A DNA stretch of 64,000 nt from DASZQY01 sp035548515 (lineage in GTDB: Bacteria; Pseudomonadota; Alphaproteobacteria; Rhizobiales; Kaistiaceae). This document shows positions 38,179-45,774 of this stretch, piece by piece (within the stretch, counting starts at the first letter, position 1; the number at the start of each line of letters is the position of its first letter). The notes under the pieces are model-generated. The model ran no database searches. It was not told where the DNA came from and was given only the letters and a program-made list of their open reading frames with translations. The stretch is taken from NCBI GenBank assembly GCA_035548515.1, contig DASZSW010000021.1:1-64000 (forward strand), written 5' to 3'. Made by a program: the position numbers and the translations under genes.

Positions 38179-39799
38179 TTAGAATTATCGCCCCTCCTGC
38201 AGTCTGAACGACTCCGGAGACATTCGGAAGCGACGCAGTGAGGTAGTCCTCGAAGAAGCCCCAGATCCCCGGCGTCTCCTCGAGCAGCAACCGCTCAATT
38301 TTGCCGGCGATCTCCTTCTGGGCGTCCAACGCGCTGGTGGCCACATATTGCGCGTATAGCGAGTCGTACGTGCTATTGCGGAAATGCGACGTGTTCCTCG
38401 TCCCGTCGCTCGTCAACTGGGACTGCAGGAAGATATTGGGCACGCCCCGCGAGCCGGAAGCGGTCATGGCTACCTGGCTGTCCAGCTGTGGCGAGCTGCC
38501 GAAATGATCCGACCCCAGGAACTGCTCGGTGTTCATTACGATCAGATCGGTCCGCACGCCCACCTCCTGCAGAGATGACTGGAATACCTGGGCGTATTTC
38601 GAATTGACGTCGTAGTCCCACACGTGGATCGGCAGCACGTAGTCCATGGGATAGTTCGCCGCCGCAAGCAGCGCCTTGGCCTGATCGAGATCCTGCGTCC
38701 TTTGCGGCACGGTGCTGTCGGTCGAGGCGAATACCGGAGCGAAGGGGCTGTCATTGCCGATCTGCCCGTAGCCCGAATACAGGTGCTTGACCAGGCTCTC
38801 GCGGTCGAGGGTGAGGGCGAAAGCGCGACGGACCCTTGCGTCTTTCAGCGGATCGAGATCGACCCGCATGAGGATCGGCGAGCAGGTGTAGGAGTGGACG
38901 CTGTTGACCCTGTAGTCGGTCGAATTTTGGATCAGCGCAGCGCCGTTCGTCGGCGAGAAATTCCCGATGCACTGCACGTCCTTCGACTGCAGGCCGAGCG
39001 TCATCGCGACTTCGTCCTGGTAGAATATGAATACGACCTGCTCCAACGCCGGCTTGGGGCCCCAGTAGTTCGGGTTTCTGACGAAAGTAGCCCGCTGGTT
39101 CGGAAGATACGACTTCATCACGAACGGCCCGGTACCGAGCCAGGTCTTTGAGAACTCTCCCTTCTGGTAGCTGCTGGGCAGAATCAGGGCGCTGGCGTTG
39201 TCGGATGAGGCCAGCCAGGGGAAGTTTCCGTTCGGCGCGTCGAGGTCGAACCTCACCGTATAATCGTCGATCGCCTTTGCCCCGCCCTTGGACAGAACCC
39301 CGCCCAGTGCCTCCAGGCCGTTGGTGCCGTTGTCGGGATCGACCAGCCTCTCGAAGGTCGTGACAACGTCGTGCGCCGTCATGCTGGTTCCGTCGGAGAA
39401 CTTGACGCCTTGGCGGATATTGAATGTCCAGGAGTCCGATTTGTCGTTGGCGCTCCAGCTCGTGGCCAGCACCGGCTTGAGTACGGGCTGTCCGTACGAC
39501 AGGCAGAGGTACTCGCCGACCTGGCACGCCACGGCAACCGACGAGTTGTCTGCCAGGATCCAGGGGTCGATTTCGGCGCCCGGGGCTAGCACCCCGATGG
39601 TCAGTGTCCCGCCTGCCGAATTGGAGTCGTCCGCCTGAGCGGCCTTAAGGAAATTGGGAAGTCCGAGCGAAATTCCGGCGGCCGATGCGACGCGAAGGAG
39701 TTGCCTTCTGCTGATCGCGCCGGACAGGTACTTCGCCATGAGGGAGTCCGCTACGGCGTCACTTTCAAACCGGTGATCAATCCGACCTTTACGCGACAT
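38159..39799 (-). CDS. ABC transporter substrate-binding protein (family 5), Tat signal
   Basis: About 546 residues. The N-terminus carries a twin-arginine motif, ISRRQLLRVASAAGISLGLP, within about 50 residues of the start, so export of the folded protein by the Tat route is predicted. The mature protein has family 5 binding-protein features (LTIGVLAPGAEIDPWI, WTFNIRQGVKFSDGTSMTAHD, RRAFALTLDRESLVKHLYSG). The ligand is probably a peptide or opine-like compound, not predictable further. Start ATG 39799 has GAGGAG nine bases upstream; ATG 39805 is an alternative. First gene of the importer arm. Confidence 0.93.
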   Translation of the reverse strand: MSRKGRIDHRFESDAVADSLMAKYLSGAISRRQLLRVASAAGISLGLPNFLKAAQADDSNSAGGTLTIGVLAPGAEIDPWILADNSSVAVACQVGEYLCLSYGQPVLKPVLATSWSANDKSDSWTFNIRQGVKFSDGTSMTAHDVVTTFERLVDPDNGTNGLEALGGVLSKGGAKAIDDYTVRFDLDAPNGNFPWLASSDNASALILPSSYQKGEFSKTWLGTGPFVMKSYLPNQRATFVRNPNYWGPKPALEQVVFIFYQDEVAMTLGLQSKDVQCIGNFSPTNGAALIQNSTDYRVNSVHSYTCSPILMRVDLDPLKDARVRRAFALTLDRESLVKHLYSGYGQIGNDSPFAPVFASTDSTVPQRTQDLDQAKALLAAANYPMDYVLPIHVWDYDVNSKYAQVFQSSLQEVGVRTDLIVMNTEQFLGSDHFGSSPQLDSQVAMTASGSRGVPNIFLQSQLTSDGTRNTSHFRNSTYDSLYAQYVATSALDAQKEIAGKIERLLLEETPGIWGFFEDYLTASLPNVSGVVQTAGGAIILNDARVA

Positions 39800-39832
39800 T
39801 TCCATCAGCTCCTCTGCTGGGGAATTGCCCCT

Positions 39833-39861
39833 TTCGTACGACGCAAGCCTCTTTCTGTCAA
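39833..39861 (-). promoter_or_regulatory. Predicted promoter of the importer arm
   Basis: On the minus strand TTGACA (39861-39856) and TACGAA (39838-39833) are 17 bases apart, 28-34 bases before the binding-protein start codon. The -35 element is perfect and lies inside the inverted repeat at 39855-39886. Confidence 0.55.
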
Positions 39862-39886
39862 TCAACTTTGAACAGTTGCTTGACAG
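39855..39886. promoter_or_regulatory. Near-perfect 32-bp inverted repeat (site A), candidate GntR operator
   Basis: Arms CTGTCAATCAACT and AGTTGCTTGACAG match at 12 of 13 positions around a 6-base centre. The repeat covers the -35 element of the importer promoter, as expected for a repressor site. It shares the 10-mer CTGTCAATCA with site B upstream of gntR. The rest of the gap 39806-40233 holds no convincing gene. Confidence 0.6.
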
Positions 39887-40233
39887 TTCTTTAGGCAATG
39901 TTTGAGCGATCTGGCCTATTTTCCGGCCAAGTAGCGCAGGATTTGTGCGATATTGCGTCTGTTCACGGGATGGTCGCAGGATATCTGTCCGACAGCTTGG
40001 CGGACAACGCGACTTTGGAAGATGTCAGTCAGGCTGCATGAAACGGGCGGACGCCGTTCACACAGGCACGTGGGCGATTCACTTCTCGGCGGGCAGCGGC
40101 TCAAAAAGAGTCGTAGCCCGGCGCACCGCATGGATTCGTTGCTGCCGCTCGACGCGGCCAAAAGCGGCTGGGCAGGAAGGAGGAGCCCGACGTCGCCCCG
40201 ACGAACGGCGAGAGCCCGGCCCAATGCCGGCTT

Positions 40234-40917
40234 CTAGGGACCGCCGTTGAGAAGCCGGTGACGGCTTTCCAGGATGTGTTTGCGCATCAGATCGCGGGCG
40301 CCGTCGGCATTCCCGGCAGCAATTGCAGCGTAGATGGCTTGATGCTCCGTTCGCCGGCGTTCCGAGCGTTCCTGCGGATCGCGAATTCCGAGCTGGCGCC
40401 CGAGGGTCATCGCGAACAGCAGGTGATCGCAGATGCTGCGCATCGTGAACTCATAGTAGGGGTTGCCGGCGGCGCGGGCGACGGCGAGGTGAAATTCGAA
40501 ATCGGTAGTCGCGTCGGTATGCGGAACGCCGGTCTCCGACTGAACGCGGGAGAGCGCCTCCTCGACAAGGTGTATCAGGCTGCGATGGGGGTTGGACGCA
40601 GCGGCTGCAGCGGCAGCCCCCTCCACTTCGGCGCGGAATTCGTGGCACTGCAGGACTTGATTGATGCCGCCGATCGGGCCGATCTCGGCTTTGCTGTTGC
40701 CGATCCGGCTGCGAACGAAGCTCCCCGAGCCCTTGCGGGAGGTGACCAGCCCGTCGTCCCGAAGCCGGGCAAGCGCCTCGCGGATCACCGGCCGCGATAC
40801 GCTGAACATCTCTGCAAGCTTGGCTTCCGACGGGAGCCTGCCGGCCTCGGGAAACTCCTGCCGGACGATCTTGTCCAGGACAGCGTTGTATACCCGGTCG
40901 CCCAGATTTTGATTCAT
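40234..40917 (-). CDS. GntR family regulator, FadR/FCD subfamily
   Basis: 227 residues. The N-terminal winged helix has the GntR pattern: LGDRVYNAVLDKIVRQEF, GRLPSEAKLAEMFSVSRPVIREALARL and GLVTSRKGSGSFV. The C-terminal FCD domain (FEFHLAVARAAGNPYYEFTMRSICDHLL, RTEHQAIYAAIAAGNADGARDLMRKHI) has the Asp/His metal-binding pattern and usually binds a carboxylic acid effector. It lies between the two arms of the catabolic cluster and probably represses both. Divergent from the enolase-family gene by 264 bp. Confidence 0.93.
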   Translation of the reverse strand: MNQNLGDRVYNAVLDKIVRQEFPEAGRLPSEAKLAEMFSVSRPVIREALARLRDDGLVTSRKGSGSFVRSRIGNSKAEIGPIGGINQVLQCHEFRAEVEGAAAAAAASNPHRSLIHLVEEALSRVQSETGVPHTDATTDFEFHLAVARAAGNPYYEFTMRSICDHLLFAMTLGRQLGIRDPQERSERRRTEHQAIYAAIAAGNADGARDLMRKHILESRHRLLNGGP

Positions 40918-41036
40918 GGATTGTTCTCTGGTCGGCCAACGGCCGGGGCGAATCCCTCAATTTGGCGTTGCATGCGCAACCCTGTATGACGGGCAGTCGG
41001 CGTTGGCAATGACCCCTTATATAGGCGCCCACCTGC

Positions 41037-41064
41037 CTGACAGAATACATAATCTGATTGACAG
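41037..41064. promoter_or_regulatory. Inverted repeat (site B) between gntR and the catabolic operon
   Basis: CTGACAG and TTGACAG half-sites flank a 14-base AT-rich centre. The right half, read on the minus strand, is CTGTCAATCA, identical to ten bases of site A. Located 120 bp upstream of both divergent start codons, it could control gntR and the enzyme operon together. TTGACA at 41058-41063 could also be a -35 element on the plus strand, but no good -10 follows. Confidence 0.5.
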
Positions 41065-41181
41065 GATAGCGGCGCCATGCAATCCTGAACCCGCATTGAA
41101 ACGACGCAGTCTCGAACGAGCGGTGCCGAGCGTCAGGCGGTTGCCTGACGAGCCGCACGTCCAGGTGGGTTTTGTCCGTCC

Positions 41182-42294
41182 ATGCGCATTGCTAACGTCG
41201 AGGCCCTTCATCTCTCGATTCCGGTTGTTCGGGAGGTAGCGGACGGCACGCAGGACGTTCTTCTGGTCAGGGTCACGACGGATGAAGGCATCGTCGGTCT
41301 CGGCGAGGTCGTCTCGTCGTCCTACATCGGCCGCGCCATCATCGAAGCACCGAAGTCGGCGCCCCGGCGGCATGGTCTGGCCGCCGTCCTGATCGGCAAG
41401 GATCCGCTCGATCCGGTCGCCCGTTGGCACGACATGTACGAGGCGAGCCGCTGGTACGGCCGAGCCGGTGCTGCGCTGCATGTGATCAGCGGCATCGACA
41501 CCGCCCTTTGGGACATCGTCGGCAGGGCACAGGGCAAATCGGTCGCCGAAGTCTGGGGCCGCAAGCGCGACAAGGTGCGCGCCTACGCCAGCGTGCTTTT
41601 CCCCGAGACCGCGGCGGAAGCGGCGGAACTGACCGAAAGGATGCTCGCCAAGGGCGTCACGGCCATCAAGTACGGCTGGGGACCGTTCGGCCGCGAGCGC
41701 GCCCGTGATCTCGCGCTCATGACGGCGATCCGCAGAACGGCCGGCGACGACGTCGAGATCATGGTCGATGCCGGCCGCATATGGGATGCCGCAACCGCCA
41801 TTGACCGCGGCAACGAGCTGTTCGAGCGGTTCAACATTACGTGGCTCGAGGAGCCGCTGCATGACGAGGACTTCGACGGCTACCGGGTTCTCGCCGCAGC
41901 GGCGAAGGGACGGATTGCCGCCGGCGAGGCGGAGGACACCTTCGCCGCTTTCGCAAAGCTGCTCGACAACGGCGTCCACGTCGTCCAGCCGGATGTCGGC
42001 CGCGCCGGCGGATTGACCATCTGCCGTCGCGTGTCGGAAGCGGCCGCGGCGCACAAGGCGTGGGCGGTGCCCCACTGCTTCGGCACCGGCGTCAATCTGG
42101 TTGCCTCCATCCAATGGATGGGCGCGGCGGCGGACGCGCCATTCAACGAATATCCGTTCACCGATTCGCCGCTGCGAAACGAATTGATCGCCGGCGTCCC
42201 CGATCCCGTCGACGGGATGATCCCCATTCCCGATGCTCCCGGACTGGGGATCGAGCTGAATGAATCTGTTGTTCAACGATATAGGGTGGCGTGA
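41182..42294 (+). CDS. Mandelate racemase / muconate lactonizing enzyme (enolase superfamily) protein
   Basis: 370 residues. The N-terminal capping domain (VTTDEGIVGLGEV) is followed by the TIM barrel with metal ligands in IMVDAGR (Asp), WLEEPLH (Glu) and AGEAEDT (Glu). The His of the D-H dyad is in VPHCFGTG with QPDVGRAGG before it. The usual KxK motif on the second strand reads IKYGWGPFG, so only one Lys is kept. Enolase-superfamily enzymes abstract a proton alpha to a carboxylate; here a dehydratase or racemase/epimerase of an acid sugar or amino acid derivative is likely. First gene of a five-gene enzyme operon. Confidence 0.9.
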   Translation: MRIANVEALHLSIPVVREVADGTQDVLLVRVTTDEGIVGLGEVVSSSYIGRAIIEAPKSAPRRHGLAAVLIGKDPLDPVARWHDMYEASRWYGRAGAALHVISGIDTALWDIVGRAQGKSVAEVWGRKRDKVRAYASVLFPETAAEAAELTERMLAKGVTAIKYGWGPFGRERARDLALMTAIRRTAGDDVEIMVDAGRIWDAATAIDRGNELFERFNITWLEEPLHDEDFDGYRVLAAAAKGRIAAGEAEDTFAAFAKLLDNGVHVVQPDVGRAGGLTICRRVSEAAAAHKAWAVPHCFGTGVNLVASIQWMGAAADAPFNEYPFTDSPLRNELIAGVPDPVDGMIPIPDAPGLGIELNESVVQRYRVA

Positions 42295-43181
42295 CGCTGG
42301 TCGCGCTAGTCGAGCTTATGACGCGGTCCATGCCGGAAATCACCAGAGACGTCTCGACGCTTTACCGCTACGTCGACCACACTTGGCCCGAGATCGGCGA
42401 GGCCGCCGCGCTCAACAAGGTCGTGATCCTGCCGACCGGCTCGGTCGAGGATCACGGCTACCATCTGCCCCTCGACATGGATCACCAGGTCGAAAAGATC
42501 TGCCTGGAAGCCGGCCGCCGGCGGCCTGATCTCTTTCTGATCGCGCCGCTCGTGCCTTATGGCTTCAACCTCCATCACATGGATTTTCCCGGAACGGTCC
42601 ACGTCACCTCGGCGCATTTCATCGGGTACGTCTCCGACATCTGCAAAAGCTTTGCCCATCACGGCTTCAACAAGATCCTGATCGTCAACGGTCACGGCTC
42701 GAACATGCCGAACCTCGACCTCGCCGCGCGCAAGACCGTGCTGGAGAGTGACGCCCATTGCGCCGTTGTCATGTGGACCAGCCTATGCGCGAAAACGTTC
42801 GGCGAAATCCGCCAGACGCCCTGGCCCGGCTCCAGCCATGCCGAAGAAATCGAGACCTCCCTCTATCTCCACATCGACGAGTCGCGCGTGCAGATGGACA
42901 AGGCGGTGAAAGAGATTCCGGAGCAGTGGACGAAGTCGCCGTTTTTCTATCGCGACCTGCAAAAGGGGTCGCCCGTCTCTTTCATGGATTGGTGGTCGCG
43001 ATGGAACGAGAGCGGCGTCGCCGGCGATGCGTCGGTCGCGACCAAGGAGACGGGTCGAATTCTTTGGGAGGACACGATCAAGAACCTGACCGCGATGTGC
43101 GAGGAGTATCGCAAGATGCCGATCCGCAAGAGGATCGACTACCACACGCATGACAAGGGTCACGCCGACCTGGAGTTCTGA
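42291..43181 (+). CDS. Creatininase family amidohydrolase, copy 2
   Basis: About 296 residues. Metal-binding motifs are ILPTGSVEDHGYHLPLDMD, LIVNGHGSNMPN and HAEEIETSLYL, and YGFNLHHMDFPGTVHV matches the family active-site region. The sequence differs widely from copy 1 (EDHG against EQHG, NGHGSN against NGHGGN), so the two are not a recent duplication. GTG at 42291 overlaps the enolase-family stop (GTGA); ATG 42318 or 42330 would fit the family start better. It probably opens an amide in the pathway. A His-rich C-terminus (DYHTHDKGHAD) is unusual. Confidence 0.9.
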   Translation: MTLVALVELMTRSMPEITRDVSTLYRYVDHTWPEIGEAAALNKVVILPTGSVEDHGYHLPLDMDHQVEKICLEAGRRRPDLFLIAPLVPYGFNLHHMDFPGTVHVTSAHFIGYVSDICKSFAHHGFNKILIVNGHGSNMPNLDLAARKTVLESDAHCAVVMWTSLCAKTFGEIRQTPWPGSSHAEEIETSLYLHIDESRVQMDKAVKEIPEQWTKSPFFYRDLQKGSPVSFMDWWSRWNESGVAGDASVATKETGRILWEDTIKNLTAMCEEYRKMPIRKRIDYHTHDKGHADLEF

Positions 43182-43236
43182 TGAACAAGCGGCGTCAGGC
43201 GCCGCGCCGAAACCAGAATGAATCGGTCCACCGCGC

Positions 43237-44232
43237 ATGATTCCTGAAAGCCGACCGCTGCGCATGGCGATGCTTCTGCGGGACGACAACGTCTTCCATC
43301 AGCAATGCCCGCGCTCGTACCTGGCGGGAACAGCGGAGCGTCACGGCGTGCACCTGACGGTTATCGGCGCGCCGGATGCGCTGCCGGGTGCGCTCGCCGA
43401 TGCCGACATCTTCGTCGGAAGCGAGACCCCGCCGGATGTGCTGGCGATGGCGCCCGGGCTTGCGTGGATTCATGCGATCGCCGCAGGGGTCGAAAAAGTC
43501 ATGGTGCCGGCGATCCGCGATTCCAACGTCCGCGTCACCAACAGCGCCGGAACCATGGCGCCCGAGGTCGCCGAGCACGCTCTGGCGCTGACCTTGGCGC
43601 TCACCCGGCGGATCGACCGCGCCGTCGTCGCCCAGCGCGGTCACGAATGGGCGCCGATCAGGCGCGACCATCCGCCGATCAGCCTTGGCGATTTGCTCGT
43701 CGGCATCGTCGGCTACGGCCGCATCGGCCGCGCCATCGCCGCCCGCGCCGCCGCGTTCGGCGCGCGCGTGATCGGCTTGCGCCGGCTGCCGGCCGAGCCG
43801 GATGGGCATGCCGAGCAGATTCTTGGCCGCGATGGATTGGTCGAGCTGCTTTCCCGCGCCGACGTCGTCATGGCGGCACTGCCCGACGTCCCCGATGCGC
43901 ACGGCATGTTTGGCGCAAGAGCCTTTCAGGTGATGAAGCCAACCGCGTATTTCATCAACGTCGGGCGCGGCGCCGTTGTCGATGAGATCGCGCTCGCGCG
44001 GGCCCTGGGCAACGGGTTGATCGCCGGTGCCGCCTGCGACGTCTTCCGCGAGGAGCCACTTCCCGCCGACAGCCCGCTCTGGGATGCGCCGAACTTCATC
44101 ATGTCGCCGCATCTCGCCGGCGGTTCGCAGCACGTGTGGAAGCGGGTCATCGACCTTCTCTTCGACAACGTCGAGCGCTGGCGCCGCGGCGCGCCGCTGT
44201 TAAACGAAGTCGACAAGGCCTCGGGATACTGA
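43237..44232 (+). CDS. D-isomer specific 2-hydroxyacid dehydrogenase family protein
   Basis: 331 residues. The NAD-binding Rossmann motif is VGIVGYGRIGRAIAARAAAFG. The catalytic Arg is in INVGRGAVVDE, the Glu in VFREEPLPADSPLW and the His in IMSPHLAGGS. The enzyme should reduce a 2-oxo acid or oxidise a D-2-hydroxy acid. It sits between the second creatininase and the second RidA genes, 55 bp after the former, in the same operon. The substrate is unknown. Confidence 0.92.
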   Translation: MIPESRPLRMAMLLRDDNVFHQQCPRSYLAGTAERHGVHLTVIGAPDALPGALADADIFVGSETPPDVLAMAPGLAWIHAIAAGVEKVMVPAIRDSNVRVTNSAGTMAPEVAEHALALTLALTRRIDRAVVAQRGHEWAPIRRDHPPISLGDLLVGIVGYGRIGRAIAARAAAFGARVIGLRRLPAEPDGHAEQILGRDGLVELLSRADVVMAALPDVPDAHGMFGARAFQVMKPTAYFINVGRGAVVDEIALARALGNGLIAGAACDVFREEPLPADSPLWDAPNFIMSPHLAGGSQHVWKRVIDLLFDNVERWRRGAPLLNEVDKASGY

Positions 44233-44247
44233 CGGGCGGACCGGATA

Positions 44248-44661
44248 ATGACCCACACGATCATCAAGACCACCGGGGCGCCAGGGCCGAAGCGTCACTT
44301 CTCCCAAGGCAGCCGCCACGGGCCGTTGATCTTCACGTCTGGCCAGGGCCCGGTTGACCCGGCGACCGGAACGATCGTCACGAGCGATATTGCCGAACAG
44401 ACCCGCCAGACGTTCGCCAACCTCGCGGCCATCCTCGCTGCCGAGGGCAGCTCGCTCGCCCATGCGCTGAAGGTCAACGTCTACCTCAGGCGCATGGAAG
44501 ACATCGCCAAGGTCGATGAAGTCTTCCGCGAGATGTTCCCCGGCGAACCTCCGCCCCGGACCGCCATCGGCGCTGCTTTGGGATCACCCGGCTCGCCTGA
44601 CCGGCCGGGGATGGACATCGAAATCGACCTCGTCGCCTACGTCCCGGTTCGCGACGAATGA
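44248..44661 (+). CDS. RidA family protein, copy 2
   Basis: 137 residues. The protein has the RidA pattern GPLIFTSGQGPVDPATG, IAEQTRQTFANLAAILAAEGSSLAHALKVNVYL and FREMFPGEPPPRTAIGAAL; the PPPRTAI Arg, which binds the carboxylate of the enamine substrate, and the final Glu (MDIEIDLVAY) are conserved. It is therefore closer to canonical RidA than copy 1 and is likely an active enamine/imine deaminase. It lies 15 bp after the dehydrogenase gene. Confidence 0.93.
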   Translation: MTHTIIKTTGAPGPKRHFSQGSRHGPLIFTSGQGPVDPATGTIVTSDIAEQTRQTFANLAAILAAEGSSLAHALKVNVYLRRMEDIAKVDEVFREMFPGEPPPRTAIGAALGSPGSPDRPGMDIEIDLVAYVPVRDE

Positions 44662-44719
44662 CCGGTCTGCCCGCTTCCGGTGGCTGGCCACCGCCCGGCC
44701 CTTGCGCATGGAGGAGAGC

Positions 44720-45646
44720 GTGAAGACAACCCCCGTCACCCCCAACGACCTTGCCCGATCGGTGATAGCCGTCCCGCCGCTCGCCCGGCGAGCCGACCTG
44801 GCCATCAACGACGAAGCGAACCGCGCGCTGGTCGCGCACATGAAGGCCGGCGGTGTCGGCACGTTCCTCTACGGCGGCAATGCCAACTTCTACAACATCG
44901 GCCTGTACGAGTATGCGCGCATCCTTGATGCGTTGACGGAGTGGGTCGGCACCGACGACCTCGTCATTCCATCGGCCGGTCCGGCCTACGGCACGCTGAT
45001 GGATCAGGCCGAGATCCTGCGCGAGCGCGCGTTTCCCACGGCAATGGTCCTGCCGGCAACGTTCGCGGCGACGCCGGCTGGCGTCATGACCGGAATTCGC
45101 CGCTTCGCCGACCGGTTCGGGCGGCCGGTCGTTCTTTACATCAAGTCGGAAACGTACCTTTCACCGATGGACGCCACCGCTCTGGTCGACGACGGCATAG
45201 TCAGCTTCGTGAAATACGCCATCGTCAGGAAGAACCCCGCTGACGACGCGTTTCTCTCCGATCTGGTTGAGCGGGTCGACCGCCGCATGATCGTCAGTGG
45301 AATGGGAGAGCAACCGGCGCCGGTCCACCTGAAGGCCTTCGGCCTGCAAGGCTTCACCTCGGGGCTGGTCTGCACCGCGCCGACTGCGTCCACAGCGCTG
45401 CTGCGCGCCCTGCAATCCGGCGATGATGCACGCACGGAACGGATCCTGTCGGCCTTCCGCGAACTGGAGGACTTGCGCGACCGGATCAATCCGATCCGGG
45501 TACTTCATGAAGCGGTGTCCCTGAGCGGCATTGCCGATATGGGGCCGATGCTGCCCTATCTCAGCGGCCTCGAGGCCCATGACCGAACACGCGTGGAACG
45601 CACCGTCCGTCAACTGATCACGGTGCAGGCCACACAGGCCAAATGA
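44720..45646 (+). CDS. Dihydrodipicolinate synthase (DapA) family aldolase/dehydratase
   Basis: 308 residues. A (beta/alpha)8 class I aldolase of the DapA/NAL superfamily: VAHMKAGGVGTFLYGGNANFYN at the substrate site (where DapA has GTTGE), VIPSAGPAYGTLMDQAEIL, and the predicted Schiff-base Lys in IVSFVKYAIVR. The loss of GTTGE means it is not DapA itself. It probably splits or dehydrates a 2-oxo acid as the last step of the pathway. GTG 44720 is preceded by GGAGGAG at ideal spacing; ATG 44708 lies upstream of that ribosome site. Last gene of the operon, 10 bp from tRNA-Thr. Confidence 0.88.
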   Translation: MKTTPVTPNDLARSVIAVPPLARRADLAINDEANRALVAHMKAGGVGTFLYGGNANFYNIGLYEYARILDALTEWVGTDDLVIPSAGPAYGTLMDQAEILRERAFPTAMVLPATFAATPAGVMTGIRRFADRFGRPVVLYIKSETYLSPMDATALVDDGIVSFVKYAIVRKNPADDAFLSDLVERVDRRMIVSGMGEQPAPVHLKAFGLQGFTSGLVCTAPTASTALLRALQSGDDARTERILSAFRELEDLRDRINPIRVLHEAVSLSGIADMGPMLPYLSGLEAHDRTRVERTVRQLITVQATQAK

Positions 45647-45656
45647 TTGATTTCAT

Positions 45657-45732
45657 TGGTGCCGCGGAAGGGATTCGAACCCCCGACCCTCGCATTACGA
45701 ATGCGATGCTCTACCAACTGAGCTACCGCGGC
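45657..45732 (-). tRNA. tRNA-Thr (anticodon CGT)
   Basis: 76 bases including CCA. Read on the minus strand: acceptor GCCGCGG/CCGCGGC, D arm GCTC-loop-GAGC, anticodon stem TCGCA/TGCGA with loop TTCGTAA (anticodon CGT, reads ACG), T arm with GGTTCGAATCC. It lies at the right end of the GntR-controlled cluster. Confidence 0.97.
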
Positions 45733-45774
45733 TTGCCGAAGGCGGCGCATTGATAACCGCGCTCGCCCGGCGGT

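Noticed and set aside
39916..40224. Open frames on both strands in the gap between the importer and gntR
   Set aside because: Neither has a ribosome site, domain or plausible protein composition; the minus-strand frame is rich in Cys, Ser and Arg.
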